A DNA stretch of 64,000 nt, from the NCBI RefSeq assembly GCF_000934605.2, contig NZ_CP010897.2:186001-250000 (forward strand). Direction: 5' to 3'. The notes beneath the pieces were generated by a model. That model made no database searches. It saw only the letters and a program-made list of their open reading frames with translations, and was not told the DNA's origin. The position numbers and the translations under genes are program-made. Position 1 is the first letter of the stretch. Each line of letters begins with the position of its first letter. This DNA comes from Pandoraea vervacti. Its GTDB lineage: Bacteria > Pseudomonadota > Gammaproteobacteria > Burkholderiales > Burkholderiaceae. Positions 43,381 through 51,701 of the stretch are shown here, one piece after another.

Positions 43381-44559
43381 ATGACCGAAAGTGTGAGCGA
43401 CCGTTTCGTCCCCTGGCTCATGTTCCAGGAGGCGAGCGTCAAGGACCCGGGCGTGGAAGGCCGCAAGGAGAACAATGCGCCGGGCCAGCAATCCAGCGAT
43501 GACCTGTCGCCGATGGCGTCCCTGCTCGCCGGGGTCGTCAAGAGTGCGGACCGGTTGGGTGCGGCGCTGCGAAGCGTCGACGATTCGATGAGCGATCTGA
43601 AACAGGGCCGGGTGCTTGCCGCTGCGCTCGACGAGACGCTAGACGATGCGCGCATCGCCGCGCTCGACCTGGGATCGCGCCTGAAAGGGTTGGCAGGCAG
43701 CGATATTCCCGTGCCGGACGCGCTAAAGGAGCAGCTGGTCGATCGCTTCACCGAGCGTCCCGGCGCTGGCAAGGGCAACGATCCGGATGGGTTAGGCACA
43801 AAGTCGGCGGACGATGCGCCGAAGACCGGCGTCAATAACAATGACGCGCCCGAAAATAAGGAGGACGACGCAGACGACGACAAAACAAAGGGCGACGACG
43901 ACTATGTGCCCCCAACCGACGGACAGATTTGGGACAAACTCGTCGAAGTGATCGGCCACATGAAGGAGGAGTTCCTCAAGATCTTCGCCGACGCGGCCAA
44001 GAAGTATCTGGACTTCAGCAAGGAGCTTGCCGACATCATCTCGAAGTTGTCGGGATGGATCGAGAACAAGAAGGACGGCAAGGAAGTCGATCTGGACGTC
44101 GGTAAATTGGAGGAGGCGCTCCAGGCCCTCAAGGAGAAATACTCGCTGCCGAGCAAGAACGCCGTGCTTTGGCCCAAGCAGGAAGATGGCGACGGTGATA
44201 TCAAGGGCGGAAGCAAGGAAGACGCCGAGAAGTGGGCGAAGGATCTGGGCCTGCCGGAAGGCAGCGTGAAAGCCCAGCCGGAGGGCAGTGACAACTACGT
44301 TGTCGTGGTCGATACGGGCACGATCGACTCAATGATCACGTCGCTGCCCAAAGGCGAGAACGGCAAAGCCCGGATGACGACCCAGCAACTCGAAATCTGG
44401 CGTACCGGTTTCATGGGGCAGGAAAGTGTCGTCAAGACGCAGGTGCAGGGATTGTCCCAGCGTTTTGCCACGGCCAACGCCACGAACGAGAATCTGGTGA
44501 AGTTGCTCAGCGGTGCGATTCTCGCGATGAGCGAATCCAACAAGGGGTTCTTCCGGTAA
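43381..44559 (+). CDS. sctA: T3SS tip protein SctA (SipD/BipD-like)
   Basis: 392 residues. The hydrophilic tip that senses contact and anchors the translocators. An N-terminal chaperone-like hairpin (SSDDLSPMASLLAGVVKSAD to about 110) is followed by an acidic linker, the central coiled coil (YLDFSKELADIISKLSGWIE), the mixed domain (LPSKNAVLWPKQ; DNYVVVVDTGTIDSMITSLP) and the C-terminal helix (LVKLLSGAILAMSESNKGFFR) that fits SipD/IpaD. Its TAA shares a base with the next ATG. Confidence 0.93.
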   Translation: MTESVSDRFVPWLMFQEASVKDPGVEGRKENNAPGQQSSDDLSPMASLLAGVVKSADRLGAALRSVDDSMSDLKQGRVLAAALDETLDDARIAALDLGSRLKGLAGSDIPVPDALKEQLVDRFTERPGAGKGNDPDGLGTKSADDAPKTGVNNNDAPENKEDDADDDKTKGDDDYVPPTDGQIWDKLVEVIGHMKEEFLKIFADAAKKYLDFSKELADIISKLSGWIENKKDGKEVDLDVGKLEEALQALKEKYSLPSKNAVLWPKQEDGDGDIKGGSKEDAEKWAKDLGLPEGSVKAQPEGSDNYVVVVDTGTIDSMITSLPKGENGKARMTTQQLEIWRTGFMGQESVVKTQVQGLSQRFATANATNENLVKLLSGAILAMSESNKGFFR

Positions 44560-45092
44560 TGCGCGCCGAAGGCATTCTTCTTCATGCGGCCCGATCGCGC
44601 CGGGTGCCGAGCCTCACACGGGAAATGCTGCCCTGTGCCCGCTTTCGCCCCGGCCCGTTGCGCAATCTGCCGTCTCAGGCGTATTTGTCGGCGCTGCTTT
44701 CCACGGGCGACGCGCGCGCGCTCGGCGTCGCGCTGCTGATGGTGGTGCGCGACGCTTTCGATCCGTCCGCATTGCCGGACATTTCGCTGCGGCGTCAATG
44801 CAATGCGATGCGCGATGCGATTTTGCCGCGTGACGCCATGCGTCAGCGCGCCATTCTGGAGCGCTTCGAGCGCGGCGAGGCCAGACCGCTCGGCGACACG
44901 CTGGGCCTGCTCATCACGCTACTGGCCGATCACCCCCAGCGTGAGGCGCTACGCGACTTCGCCGCGCAACTCTGTCTGCGCGACTTTGCGCCGGCGCATG
45001 AAGTACGGCGCAATCCGCTCGTCGCGGCGATGCTCGCCGGGCTCGGTTTGTTCACGCAACCGTCCTCATCCGCACCTCCTGTGCTGCAATGA
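44559..45092 (+). CDS. Unknown ORF, last gene of the T3SS operon
   Basis: 177 residues, not recognised. Start overlaps the sipD-like stop (TAATG), and the strong terminator at 45112 follows, so it belongs to the operon. No TM or signal peptide; helical with Arg/Leu richness (LSALLSTGDARALGVALLMVV; RAILERFERGEARPLGDTLGLLITLL). In Salmonella sipA follows sipD, and in the Bsa locus a regulator gene; neither is similar in length. Candidates are a regulator, a chaperone or a small effector. Confidence 0.6.
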   Translation: MRAEGILLHAARSRRVPSLTREMLPCARFRPGPLRNLPSQAYLSALLSTGDARALGVALLMVVRDAFDPSALPDISLRRQCNAMRDAILPRDAMRQRAILERFERGEARPLGDTLGLLITLLADHPQREALRDFAAQLCLRDFAPAHEVRRNPLVAAMLAGLGLFTQPSSSAPPVLQ

Positions 45093-45111
45093 CGCGACGC
45101 TTCGAAGCGTT

Positions 45112-45140
45112 AGCCCCGCCGAATCCGGCGGGGCTTTTTT
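45112..45140. terminator. Intrinsic terminator between the T3SS operon and the HilA-like gene
   Basis: A 10-bp perfect GC-rich stem (45112-45121 with 45126-45135), 4-nt loop and a 6-T tail; separates convergent transcripts. Confidence 0.93.
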
Positions 45141-45150
45141 CATTGCGCGC

Positions 45151-46809
45151 TCAGATGGAGAACAGCACTTCCAGACGCGGATCGTGACGGTACAGCCGCT
45201 GCCACGGATACCAGTCGGTGCGCATGCGACGCCAGGCTTCGCGTGCCGCCCAGATACCGTGGGTGTGCAGAATCAACGGCAGCAGGCCCGCGCGCACCTG
45301 GCGCGAGTCGATCTCGGCAAGCAGTTGCTCGGCGGCGCGCTTGGCCGGCATTCCCCCGCGCGCCAGTTCGACGTAATGCCGGTTGACGCGCAACAGCCCG
45401 GCATCGTCTCCAGTTTCCCGCACGGCGCGCACGAGCGCCTCCGCTTCGGCATGACGACATTGGTACGACAGCATGATCGCCAACGCACTGGTGAGCACGG
45501 GATGATGCTGCCCGAACCGTTGCAGATTTTCTCGCGCCACGGCAATGGCTTCGTCCGTGCGCCGGTCGAAGAACATCGCCCAGGTCTTCAGAATGGCCGC
45601 AGCGATGAAGCTCGGGTCGTGTTCCAGTGCGATATCGAGCGCCATCTCCGCCGCTTTCGATTCTCCCTTGAGAATGCAGTGCCAGGCGTGGTGATACCGA
45701 ACGTACGGATTCGACGGGGCGGACCACAACGCACGGTCGAACAGGATGTTCGCCACGCTGGACTCGAACTTCATGCTGTGCAGGATCGCGAGCAGGCTCA
45801 CGGCATGCGGATCTCGCGGCGCCAGCGCGAGCGCGGCCTCCACGGCGGCACGCGCGCCGTGCAATGCCGCTTTCTGGTCGAACAGGCCGAGATGCGCGAG
45901 CGCCAGATAGCACTCGGCCTGCCCGCAATACGGCGCGGTGCGCGATGCCCCTTCTCCCACGCATTGATGGAACAACTGCAACGACTGTCGCAGGCTCGAC
46001 GGTGTGTGCTGCTGGAGTTTGAAGCGCGCGTGAAGGAAGGTCGTGGCGGAGTCGAAGGAGTCGAAGGAATGCGAGAGGTGCACCGAAGCCGTAAGGCCGG
46101 GCACGTGCTTCGTGACGATGTCCGTGATGCGGATTTCGATGGGGAGCGTGTTGTCGGAGTCGGTCAGTACGAAGTCTTCGCTGAACAGCAACTGGTGCCC
46201 ATCCGAGCTGACCAGTTCGATGCGCAGCCGGTCGCGCTCGATCGCATGACCGGTGACATAGAAGTCCGGCGCGAAGCGCTCGACGAACGTGGCGATGTCG
46301 TGACATTCGAGCACCGTGCGTGTGATCGACGCGGGCAAGACACGCAGACCGTAGGCGGTGTACTCGAAAAAACGCGTCACCAGCCGGTCGTGCAGCATGA
46401 GCGTTTGCGCTGAACTCGGTAGGCGGAACGGCATGATGGCGAGCGTGCATAACGCGGCCGCGCGCGTGGCGCCCGACACGATGGCGACCGAGCGACGAAT
46501 CCGGTAACCGGTGCCGTAAACCGTCTCCACGATGCGATCGGACTTCTTCTCTCTGAGCACACGCCGGATCGCATAAATGCAGCGCGTGAGCGACTCTTCG
46601 CTGACGTCCTGATGCGGCCACACCAGCGAGAGCAACTTGTCCTTGCTGACGTTCTCGCCAGCCGCGTCGAGGAGCGTGCGCAGCACCGCGACTTCCTTGG
46701 GCGGCAGGCTGATCTGCCGGTCTCCCTGCTTGAGAATGCCGTTGGCGTCCAACGAGAAATCGTCGAACAGATAGATCTTTCCGTTCTGCGTCGAGCTGAT
46801 CTGATTCAC
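45151..46809 (-). CDS. hilA: HilA-like T3SS master regulator
   Basis: 552 residues from GTG 46809, against 553 for Salmonella HilA; the start is chosen because GGAG lies 9 nt ahead and this fits the family length, although the frame is open to 46899. Residues 10-105 form an OmpR/PhoB-type winged helix (DDFSLDANGIL, LPPKEVAVLRTLLDAAGENV, EESLTRCIYAIRRVLREKKS, TVYGTGYRI), very close in pattern to HilA. The rest (about 150-552) holds a sugar-phosphate-like middle and TPR-type helices (LAHLGLFDQKAALHGARAAV; AILHSMKFESSVANILFDRAL). HilA switches on prg/org and inv operons. It lies right behind the T3SS operon, convergent to it. Confidence 0.93.
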   Translation of the reverse strand: MNQISSTQNGKIYLFDDFSLDANGILKQGDRQISLPPKEVAVLRTLLDAAGENVSKDKLLSLVWPHQDVSEESLTRCIYAIRRVLREKKSDRIVETVYGTGYRIRRSVAIVSGATRAAALCTLAIMPFRLPSSAQTLMLHDRLVTRFFEYTAYGLRVLPASITRTVLECHDIATFVERFAPDFYVTGHAIERDRLRIELVSSDGHQLLFSEDFVLTDSDNTLPIEIRITDIVTKHVPGLTASVHLSHSFDSFDSATTFLHARFKLQQHTPSSLRQSLQLFHQCVGEGASRTAPYCGQAECYLALAHLGLFDQKAALHGARAAVEAALALAPRDPHAVSLLAILHSMKFESSVANILFDRALWSAPSNPYVRYHHAWHCILKGESKAAEMALDIALEHDPSFIAAAILKTWAMFFDRRTDEAIAVARENLQRFGQHHPVLTSALAIMLSYQCRHAEAEALVRAVRETGDDAGLLRVNRHYVELARGGMPAKRAAEQLLAEIDSRQVRAGLLPLILHTHGIWAAREAWRRMRTDWYPWQRLYRHDPRLEVLFSI

Positions 46810-47150
46810 GTGCCGAGTCTCCTGCCAGCAAGCCCTGCTCGACGCGAGCGACGACGACTGCCGGTTTGCCCCGTCGCAAACCGAAGACGTGTGAGACATA
46901 CGTGCGCTGAATCATCGCCGCGGGGGGCTCCGGCGAAATCATGTTCCTCAAAGCGAGGAGACTATGCGAGGAACTAACGTTTCTGGGGGGATGAACATAA
47001 ATAATTGGGCCGATTCCCTGTCAATTTGCGTCGGTGGCCCATATGGATCTCCCGCGCTTGGGCGAAAGATGAAATGCACTCCCAGGATAAGACCGGGATG
47101 ATGGCCGCAAGCAAGACATGTTCCTGAAAGTCCCCACCCTATAAGAAATC
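46810..47150. promoter_or_regulatory. Divergent regulatory region of the HilA-like gene and the chaperone-like gene
   Basis: 341 bases without a gene, AT-richer than the surroundings around 46975-47035 (CATAAATAATTGG). It contains two copies of a 13-mer, ATGTTCCTCAAAG at 46941-46953 and ATGTTCCTGAAAG at 47118-47130 (one difference), and an inverted repeat GTTCCTC (46943-46949) / GAGGAAC (46968-46974) whose left arm lies in the first copy. A TATAAG box (47141-47146) precedes the rightward gene. The copies face both transcription units and are candidate binding sites of a shared regulator. Confidence 0.5.
46941..47130 (+). repeat. Paired 13-bp motif ATGTTCCTsAAAG
   Basis: Two direct copies, 46941-46953 and 47118-47130, identical except position 9 (C or G), 177 bases apart. 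I did not see the motif again ahead of sctD, invF-like or sicA genes in a by-eye search. Confidence 0.6.
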
Positions 47151-47609
47151 ATGGACGGAGCCCTCGTATTTGGCAGTTCGATTTCGTCGGCAGAGCTTCG
47201 GAGACACGCAGCTTCACGCGGACATGACAACGTGGCGACGGCGCTCGCGGACGCGCCGTCGCTAGCACGAATTTGCACCGAGATGCGCGAGCGCTGGGAC
47301 ATCGACGTGACGCTGCGTCGCGAAACCCTCTTTTTCGAGGCGCGCGACCTCGACACGTGTCTGATTCGTCAGACGACGGGCACACACATCGAGCGGCGCA
47401 TGGCGGGGGCCGACGACGCGGCCGCGGCCCGTGCGCTGGCGATGAACCTCTCGTTATGCCGGCAGGGGTTCGCCTTCGGCGTGAGGCGTAGCGCGCTGGT
47501 CCTGCACCGGTACGTCGCGCCGTGGGAGAGCTTCGAGACATGCATGGCGGCGGTGCGCGAGTTCTTCGTGGTCTCGGAGCGCATCAAGCGCGCGGTGATG
47601 GCGACATGA
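47151..47609 (+). CDS. Small protein, possible T3SS class I chaperone
   Basis: 152 residues, not identified. Layout resembles the CesT/Tir chaperone fold: a beta-strand-rich part (DIDVTLRRETLFFEARDLDT), then LALNL-like helix and strand pair (ALAMNLSLCRQGFAFGVRRS, LVLHRYVAPW) and a C-terminal helix (FETCMAAVREFFVVSERIK). The N-terminus has about 50 extra residues. It overlaps the next ORF (ATGA), and the large cargo-like ORF follows, so a cognate chaperone role is an inference from fold pattern and position. Confidence 0.6.
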   Translation: MDGALVFGSSISSAELRRHAASRGHDNVATALADAPSLARICTEMRERWDIDVTLRRETLFFEARDLDTCLIRQTTGTHIERRMAGADDAAAARALAMNLSLCRQGFAFGVRRSALVLHRYVAPWESFETCMAAVREFFVVSERIKRAVMAT

Positions 47610-47935
47610 GTCACGCCATCGTGGCGATGCTTCGCGCATCGCTTCCGGAGACGGTGAGCACGTTTGTACAGGCGCGCTCGTCGGCGGGATTCGAGCCGTT
47701 CTGGCTGCTCGAATACTCGCACGGCCATCTGACGTTCATGGTCGCGAGCGGCGGCGCGACGCTGCCCGAGGTGCATTTCGGCGAGCGTACGCCAGTGTGC
47801 GAATTCTGGATGTGCAGTCCCGCACTGTTCGAATCGCGTCGCGTGTTGCTGATGTACGGCAGCGCCGTTCGCGGGACTCGCGCGGACATCGTCGCTTGCG
47901 TCGAACTGTTCTTGCATCGGGCATTGGCCCATTGA
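47606..47935 (+). CDS. Small protein of unknown function ahead of a large effector candidate
   Basis: 109 residues, not identified. Start overlaps the previous stop (ATGA), so it is translated from the same message. Contains several aromatic and Cys residues (GFEPFWLLEYSHGHLTFMV; TPVCEFWMCSPALFESRRVL) and no signal or membrane segment. It may be a second subunit of a heteromeric chaperone with the preceding 152-residue protein, since two small chaperone genes in tandem are known to serve one effector; this is inference only. Confidence 0.6.
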   Translation: MSHAIVAMLRASLPETVSTFVQARSSAGFEPFWLLEYSHGHLTFMVASGGATLPEVHFGERTPVCEFWMCSPALFESRRVLLMYGSAVRGTRADIVACVELFLHRALAH

Positions 47936-48023
47936 ATCGCATTGAATCGCAGGGAGGCCGGCGGGAGACCGGCTCCCGTTTCCGGGGAGTGGCAGTGTCG
48001 AAAATTGAAGGGGACAAAATCCT

Positions 48024-50387
48024 ATGGCAGCAGTGATTCAGTCGAGTCCGGGCGTACAGAATGCGCGCGCGACGGCGACCTCGATGCCAGTCGATATTTC
48101 GCAAAACGAATTCGACTCTCGAATTGCAAACGACGATAGCCTGTTCCAGGCGAGTAACGATAGCGACGAGCTGAGCGTCACGAGAACGAAGCGCGACGCG
48201 ATTCCTCCACCGCTCACGCAACAGGACGCTCGCTCGGCGGTCGCCGCCCTATGGAACGTCTTTCAACAGAGCCGTACCGCTATGGGGTTGCCCGACAAAG
48301 GCAGGCAGTACGAGGATCTCAGGAAGGACGTCGAGCGTTTTCTCAAGCGGCCGGCCAATGCCGGGGTGAAACGCAACGACATGGTGCAGGCGAAGAACCT
48401 GTTCGGCAAGTTGGCGCGCGGTCTGAAGCATCACGAGAATCCGAAAGGCAAGAACGTCAAGCATTTCCAGCTCGCCGTGGACACCGGTCTATGCCTGGAG
48501 TGGCAGTTCAAGGCCAGCGCCGACGAATGCGTGAAGCAGAAGCTCGATCGAGCGCTGACGAAGCGTCTGGCCGACATGAAGCCGGGCTCGGCGACGTCTT
48601 TCAGCGTGAAAGGGGGCGCGGGTGTCGACGTGGTGCCGGGCGTGGGCGTGGGCGCCAGCGTGACGCAGGATTCGAGCCTGTCGATCACGCCCACCGAGTG
48701 GCTGGTGGATGCGACGGGCAAGAAGGTCACCCTGTCGGCCGGCGCGGACGTGCTCGACTTCGTCAAGACGGAGCTGTCGCTGTCGGCATCGTCATCGCGT
48801 GCCGACATTTACGGCTCCTTGTCGGACTATGTGACCAGCGAGAGCCACAAGTTCACCACATGGGTCAAACAAGGGCCGATCGCGCTCATTGCCAAGATCC
48901 GGCATTTGTTCATGATCTCGTCGTCCTACGAGTCCGGGCGGGCGCGCGCCGACTTCAGTCGCGATTGTCTCGAAGCGAACCTGATCGAGCTTTGCGGCAA
49001 GAGTATCGACATTCGGCAGCACGGGCCAAGGGCACTGCCGATCGAGCGGCACGATACGCTGGCAGGCGAAGTGAAGGGCACGGCGTCGGTCGACATCGGC
49101 ATCACGGCAAACGTCAATGCGGCGGGACGCCGGTTGGTGACCGCCAAGCGCACTCATCACGATATTCTGGCCATCGCCGACGCGCGCCCCGAATGGGCGC
49201 GACAATTGCTCGCCAAGAAGCAACGCGTGTGCAGTCCGCTGACGCTGCTCGAAGCCGTGCGTTCGCACGTCAAGACATCGAGCACCGAGATTACGGCCGA
49301 GTTCATGTCGAAAAAAGCCGGCACCGCCGTACGGGACATGGAGGAGCGGGCGCAGTTTCTGCTCGAGCAGTTCGCGCTGCTCAAGCTCGAAGGCGGATTG
49401 AATCCGGAAGTCGAGGCGATTCTGATGGACCTGTTCAAGGAGCGCGAGCGCATTCTCCGTCCGGCGGCGTTGGCGACCCATGAGCTCAGCTGTCGTCAGA
49501 CCAGGTGGCAGGCCGAGATGGCCGCCGTCGCCGGTGTACCGCTGGTGTTTCCCAACGGGGTCAACGCCAGTGTGACCTATGAGCACGTCACGGAGGATGA
49601 AGACCCGCACTACTGCGGTCATTTCGTGAACATCAATGTCGCCGGCATCGTTGCGGTCTCGGGCGCCGTGACCGGCGCGCTCGAAGCCGCAGGCGTATCC
49701 GCCGGTGGGGGATGGGGCGTTGCGGAAATACAGACGGCGCTCAGGAACGTCGATTTCGACTACAGCGCCGGCATCATGACCTCGATGCGCTTCAAGCTCA
49801 AGGAAGACGGCGTGGCGCTGATGCACTCGGTCAGGGGTATCACGAGCACGCTAGGATTCGACCGCAAGCTTCCCACGCCGGTTGCCGTACTCGCGGGACT
49901 GATGTGGAACAGCAACACGGCGGACAAGTTGACGATCGGTAGCGATTGCCTGGATTTGCTGCTGCCGATGATGCGCATGCGCTATGCCAATCCACGATTC
50001 GGCGGCGAAGCGTGGTGGAATGACTTTACGGTGCTGCACAAGGAAGAACTCGACGAGATGTACTTCAAGATCGCCGATGCCGTGCCGAATACCACGCTCG
50101 AAGCCGATCTCGAGCGGGTCGTTCGTGAGATGCCTGCCACGCGGCCGCTATTGAACGCACTCAGGGACGCCGCTGCGCAATTCGCAGACGAGACCACACC
50201 GCAGAACCGGGCGGTCGCCCATGACGCGATGGCGGAGTTTCTGATGGCTTATGTCAAAGGCGGCTACAAGGACAAGGTGTCCGCCAAGTGGCAACCGACC
50301 GTGAACGGGAAACGCATCGCGCTACCGGTCCCGGCGGCGCCCCTGACTTCCACCGGCACGACGGCCCGTGAAGCGATGGCTGCCTGA
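48024..50387 (+). CDS. 787-residue T3SS effector candidate, unrecognised
   Basis: Not identified. The first 60 residues are Ser/Asn/Asp-rich and unstructured (MAAVIQSSPGVQNARATATS), as in T3SS export signals. A helical region follows (SAVAALWNVFQQSRTAMGL), then a beta-rich Gly/Val/Ser part (about 190-300: KGGAGVDVVPGVGVGASVTQ, LSLSASSSRADIYGSLSDYV) and a second such part near 510-620 (VNINVAGIVAVSGAVTGALE, SAGGGWGVAEIQTALRNVDF). The alternating pattern suggests strands of a sheet or barrel. No catalytic motif or TM helix is visible. It lies behind the two small proteins and converges with the leftward effector block. GGGGACAAAATCCT precedes the ATG. Confidence 0.7.
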   Translation: MAAVIQSSPGVQNARATATSMPVDISQNEFDSRIANDDSLFQASNDSDELSVTRTKRDAIPPPLTQQDARSAVAALWNVFQQSRTAMGLPDKGRQYEDLRKDVERFLKRPANAGVKRNDMVQAKNLFGKLARGLKHHENPKGKNVKHFQLAVDTGLCLEWQFKASADECVKQKLDRALTKRLADMKPGSATSFSVKGGAGVDVVPGVGVGASVTQDSSLSITPTEWLVDATGKKVTLSAGADVLDFVKTELSLSASSSRADIYGSLSDYVTSESHKFTTWVKQGPIALIAKIRHLFMISSSYESGRARADFSRDCLEANLIELCGKSIDIRQHGPRALPIERHDTLAGEVKGTASVDIGITANVNAAGRRLVTAKRTHHDILAIADARPEWARQLLAKKQRVCSPLTLLEAVRSHVKTSSTEITAEFMSKKAGTAVRDMEERAQFLLEQFALLKLEGGLNPEVEAILMDLFKERERILRPAALATHELSCRQTRWQAEMAAVAGVPLVFPNGVNASVTYEHVTEDEDPHYCGHFVNINVAGIVAVSGAVTGALEAAGVSAGGGWGVAEIQTALRNVDFDYSAGIMTSMRFKLKEDGVALMHSVRGITSTLGFDRKLPTPVAVLAGLMWNSNTADKLTIGSDCLDLLLPMMRMRYANPRFGGEAWWNDFTVLHKEELDEMYFKIADAVPNTTLEADLERVVREMPATRPLLNALRDAAAQFADETTPQNRAVAHDAMAEFLMAYVKGGYKDKVSAKWQPTVNGKRIALPVPAAPLTSTGTTAREAMAA

Positions 50388-50448
50388 ACCGTCCGATGAA
50401 AAAGGAAGGCGCGGGTACACCGCGCCCTCCGCGGGCAACGCGAGTGGG

Positions 50449-51288
50449 TTACTTGGGTCCGGTACCGCCGTCGGGGTTCGGCTTCGGAGGTTTTGGGGGA
50501 ATCAGAATCGGGGGAATGCCGATGTCCGTGTTGACGATGGCCGCTTTCGGCGAGCTGGTTCGTGGGTTCAGCAGCGCAGGTCGGTCAACGAGAATGGGCG
50601 TGTTGGCGGCGACCCGCGACGCACCGGCTGGAAATTGCGGGGCCAGCGGTGCATGCGTCGTCGCCAGATTGCCTGCGCCCGATGTCGGTTGCAGCGCCTG
50701 ATCATCGCGCCGCGCCGGTATCGGCGCCGGGACGGACAGATGGCGTGTCGGACTGGCCGCCGGGGCTGGCGCATGCGCCGGTTCGGCGGCGTCCCTCTCG
50801 TAGATCGCCAGAATCCGTGCTTTCGCCGCATCGATCTGTCGGTCCACAACTTCGTGGGGCTGGAAGTTGAAGAACGACAGACGACGTTGATGGGACTGCG
50901 GCAGCGGTGACGACTGCGCAGGGGACGGACACAGTGAGTCGAGCGAAGCGGTGGAAGCGGTGGAAGCACTGGAAGCGGTGCGTCCGAGCGACGCGCTCGG
51001 GCAGGTTCCCAGGTTTCGGATCAGCCGCGACAGTTTCACACTGGTGAGCGTCGCCCGAAGTCGCGTGACGATGGTGGCCCAGGGCTTCGGCTTCGGCGGA
51101 GGTTGACTGTCGTTCGTACGAACGAACTGTTGCGCCCGCAAGCCGTCGACCGGCACGAGCGTGATGCTCTGGCCGCCATACGAAACATGCTCGTTGGGCC
51201 TGGCGTGGGCAATGTTGGTGCGCTCTGGATGGTTCATGGAAAGGGTGGAAGGGGCCACCACCGTACTCGCGAAAACGATCTTGGACAT
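50449..51288 (-). CDS. Proline-rich T3SS effector candidate
   Basis: 279 residues, unrecognised. Located 29 bases after the class IB chaperone gene on the same strand, the usual chaperone-then-cargo order. Residues 1-60 (MSKIVFASTVVAPSTLSMNH) could carry the signal and chaperone-binding parts; a basic helical region (about 75-95) is followed by Ala/Pro/Ser low-complexity sequence. The C-terminus is a Pro-Lys stretch (GIPPILIPPKPPKPNPDGG) with class II-like PxxPxK repeats that could bind SH3 domains. No enzyme motif. Confidence 0.65.
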   Translation of the reverse strand: MSKIVFASTVVAPSTLSMNHPERTNIAHARPNEHVSYGGQSITLVPVDGLRAQQFVRTNDSQPPPKPKPWATIVTRLRATLTSVKLSRLIRNLGTCPSASLGRTASSASTASTASLDSLCPSPAQSSPLPQSHQRRLSFFNFQPHEVVDRQIDAAKARILAIYERDAAEPAHAPAPAASPTRHLSVPAPIPARRDDQALQPTSGAGNLATTHAPLAPQFPAGASRVAANTPILVDRPALLNPRTSSPKAAIVNTDIGIPPILIPPKPPKPNPDGGTGPK

Positions 51289-51317
51289 TGAAATCTCCCG
51301 TGGCCGGCAACGCGGTC

Positions 51318-51701
51318 CTAATTCGCCGACGGCAATGCCTGGGCGACGTCGAGCAATTCACCGAACGCGTCGGCGAGCGTGGCGCGATCCTGTCCGGCAA
51401 GCGGCATCTTCATCCAGCAGTTGAGCGTTCCGTTGTCGTTGAGCGAGAACACCGGCTGACAAAAATCGGCACGTAGATGATTGGCCGCCAGCGCGGCCAT
51501 CAGCGAGTCCGTCGAGGGCGTCTCGTTGAACTCGGCGAGCATGAACCACGAAGCGTGATCGATGGCGCCGAAGTGCACCGACATGCGGTCCTCGACGTCC
51601 AGACTCACGACTTCCTGATCCGGCGCCGGCTCAAAGGCGAAAAATCCGATGTGGTGCAGTAGTTCACCGACAACGTTGTGAAAAGTGTGCAGGTCTTGCA
51701 T
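51318..51701 (-). CDS. Class IB T3SS chaperone (InvB-like)
   Basis: 127 residues. Pattern of the InvB/CesT family: an N-terminal helix (NVVGELLHHIGFFAFEPAPD), strands (VVSLDVEDRMSVHFGAI; WFMLAEFN), a helix with the MAALAANHL stretch, strands (QPVFSLNDNGTLNCWMKMPL) and a C-terminal helix (ADAFGELLDVAQAL). Acidic, as usual. It overlaps the upstream phosphatase-like gene by 38 nt and stands directly ahead of the proline-rich effector candidate. InvB-type chaperones often serve several effectors, so it might also serve the two phosphatase-like proteins. Confidence 0.82.
   Translation of the reverse strand: MQDLHTFHNVVGELLHHIGFFAFEPAPDQEVVSLDVEDRMSVHFGAIDHASWFMLAEFNETPSTDSLMAALAANHLRADFCQPVFSLNDNGTLNCWMKMPLAGQDRATLADAFGELLDVAQALPSAN

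Noticed and set aside
42264..43883. A 539-codon minus-strand open frame over the sipC- and sipD-like genes
   Set aside because: Shadow of high-GC coding sequence; Ser/Ala/Pro/Arg-rich, no ribosome site, no motif, opposite to recognised translocator genes.
48251..49483. A 410-codon plus-strand frame inside the 787-residue gene
   Set aside because: Arg/Gly/Ala-rich shadow in another frame; the long frame has better composition and a proper start.
50408..50426. GC-rich hairpin between the converging 787-residue gene and the proline-rich gene as terminator
   Set aside because: A 7-bp stem with 5-nt loop but no T-run on either strand; too weak to call.
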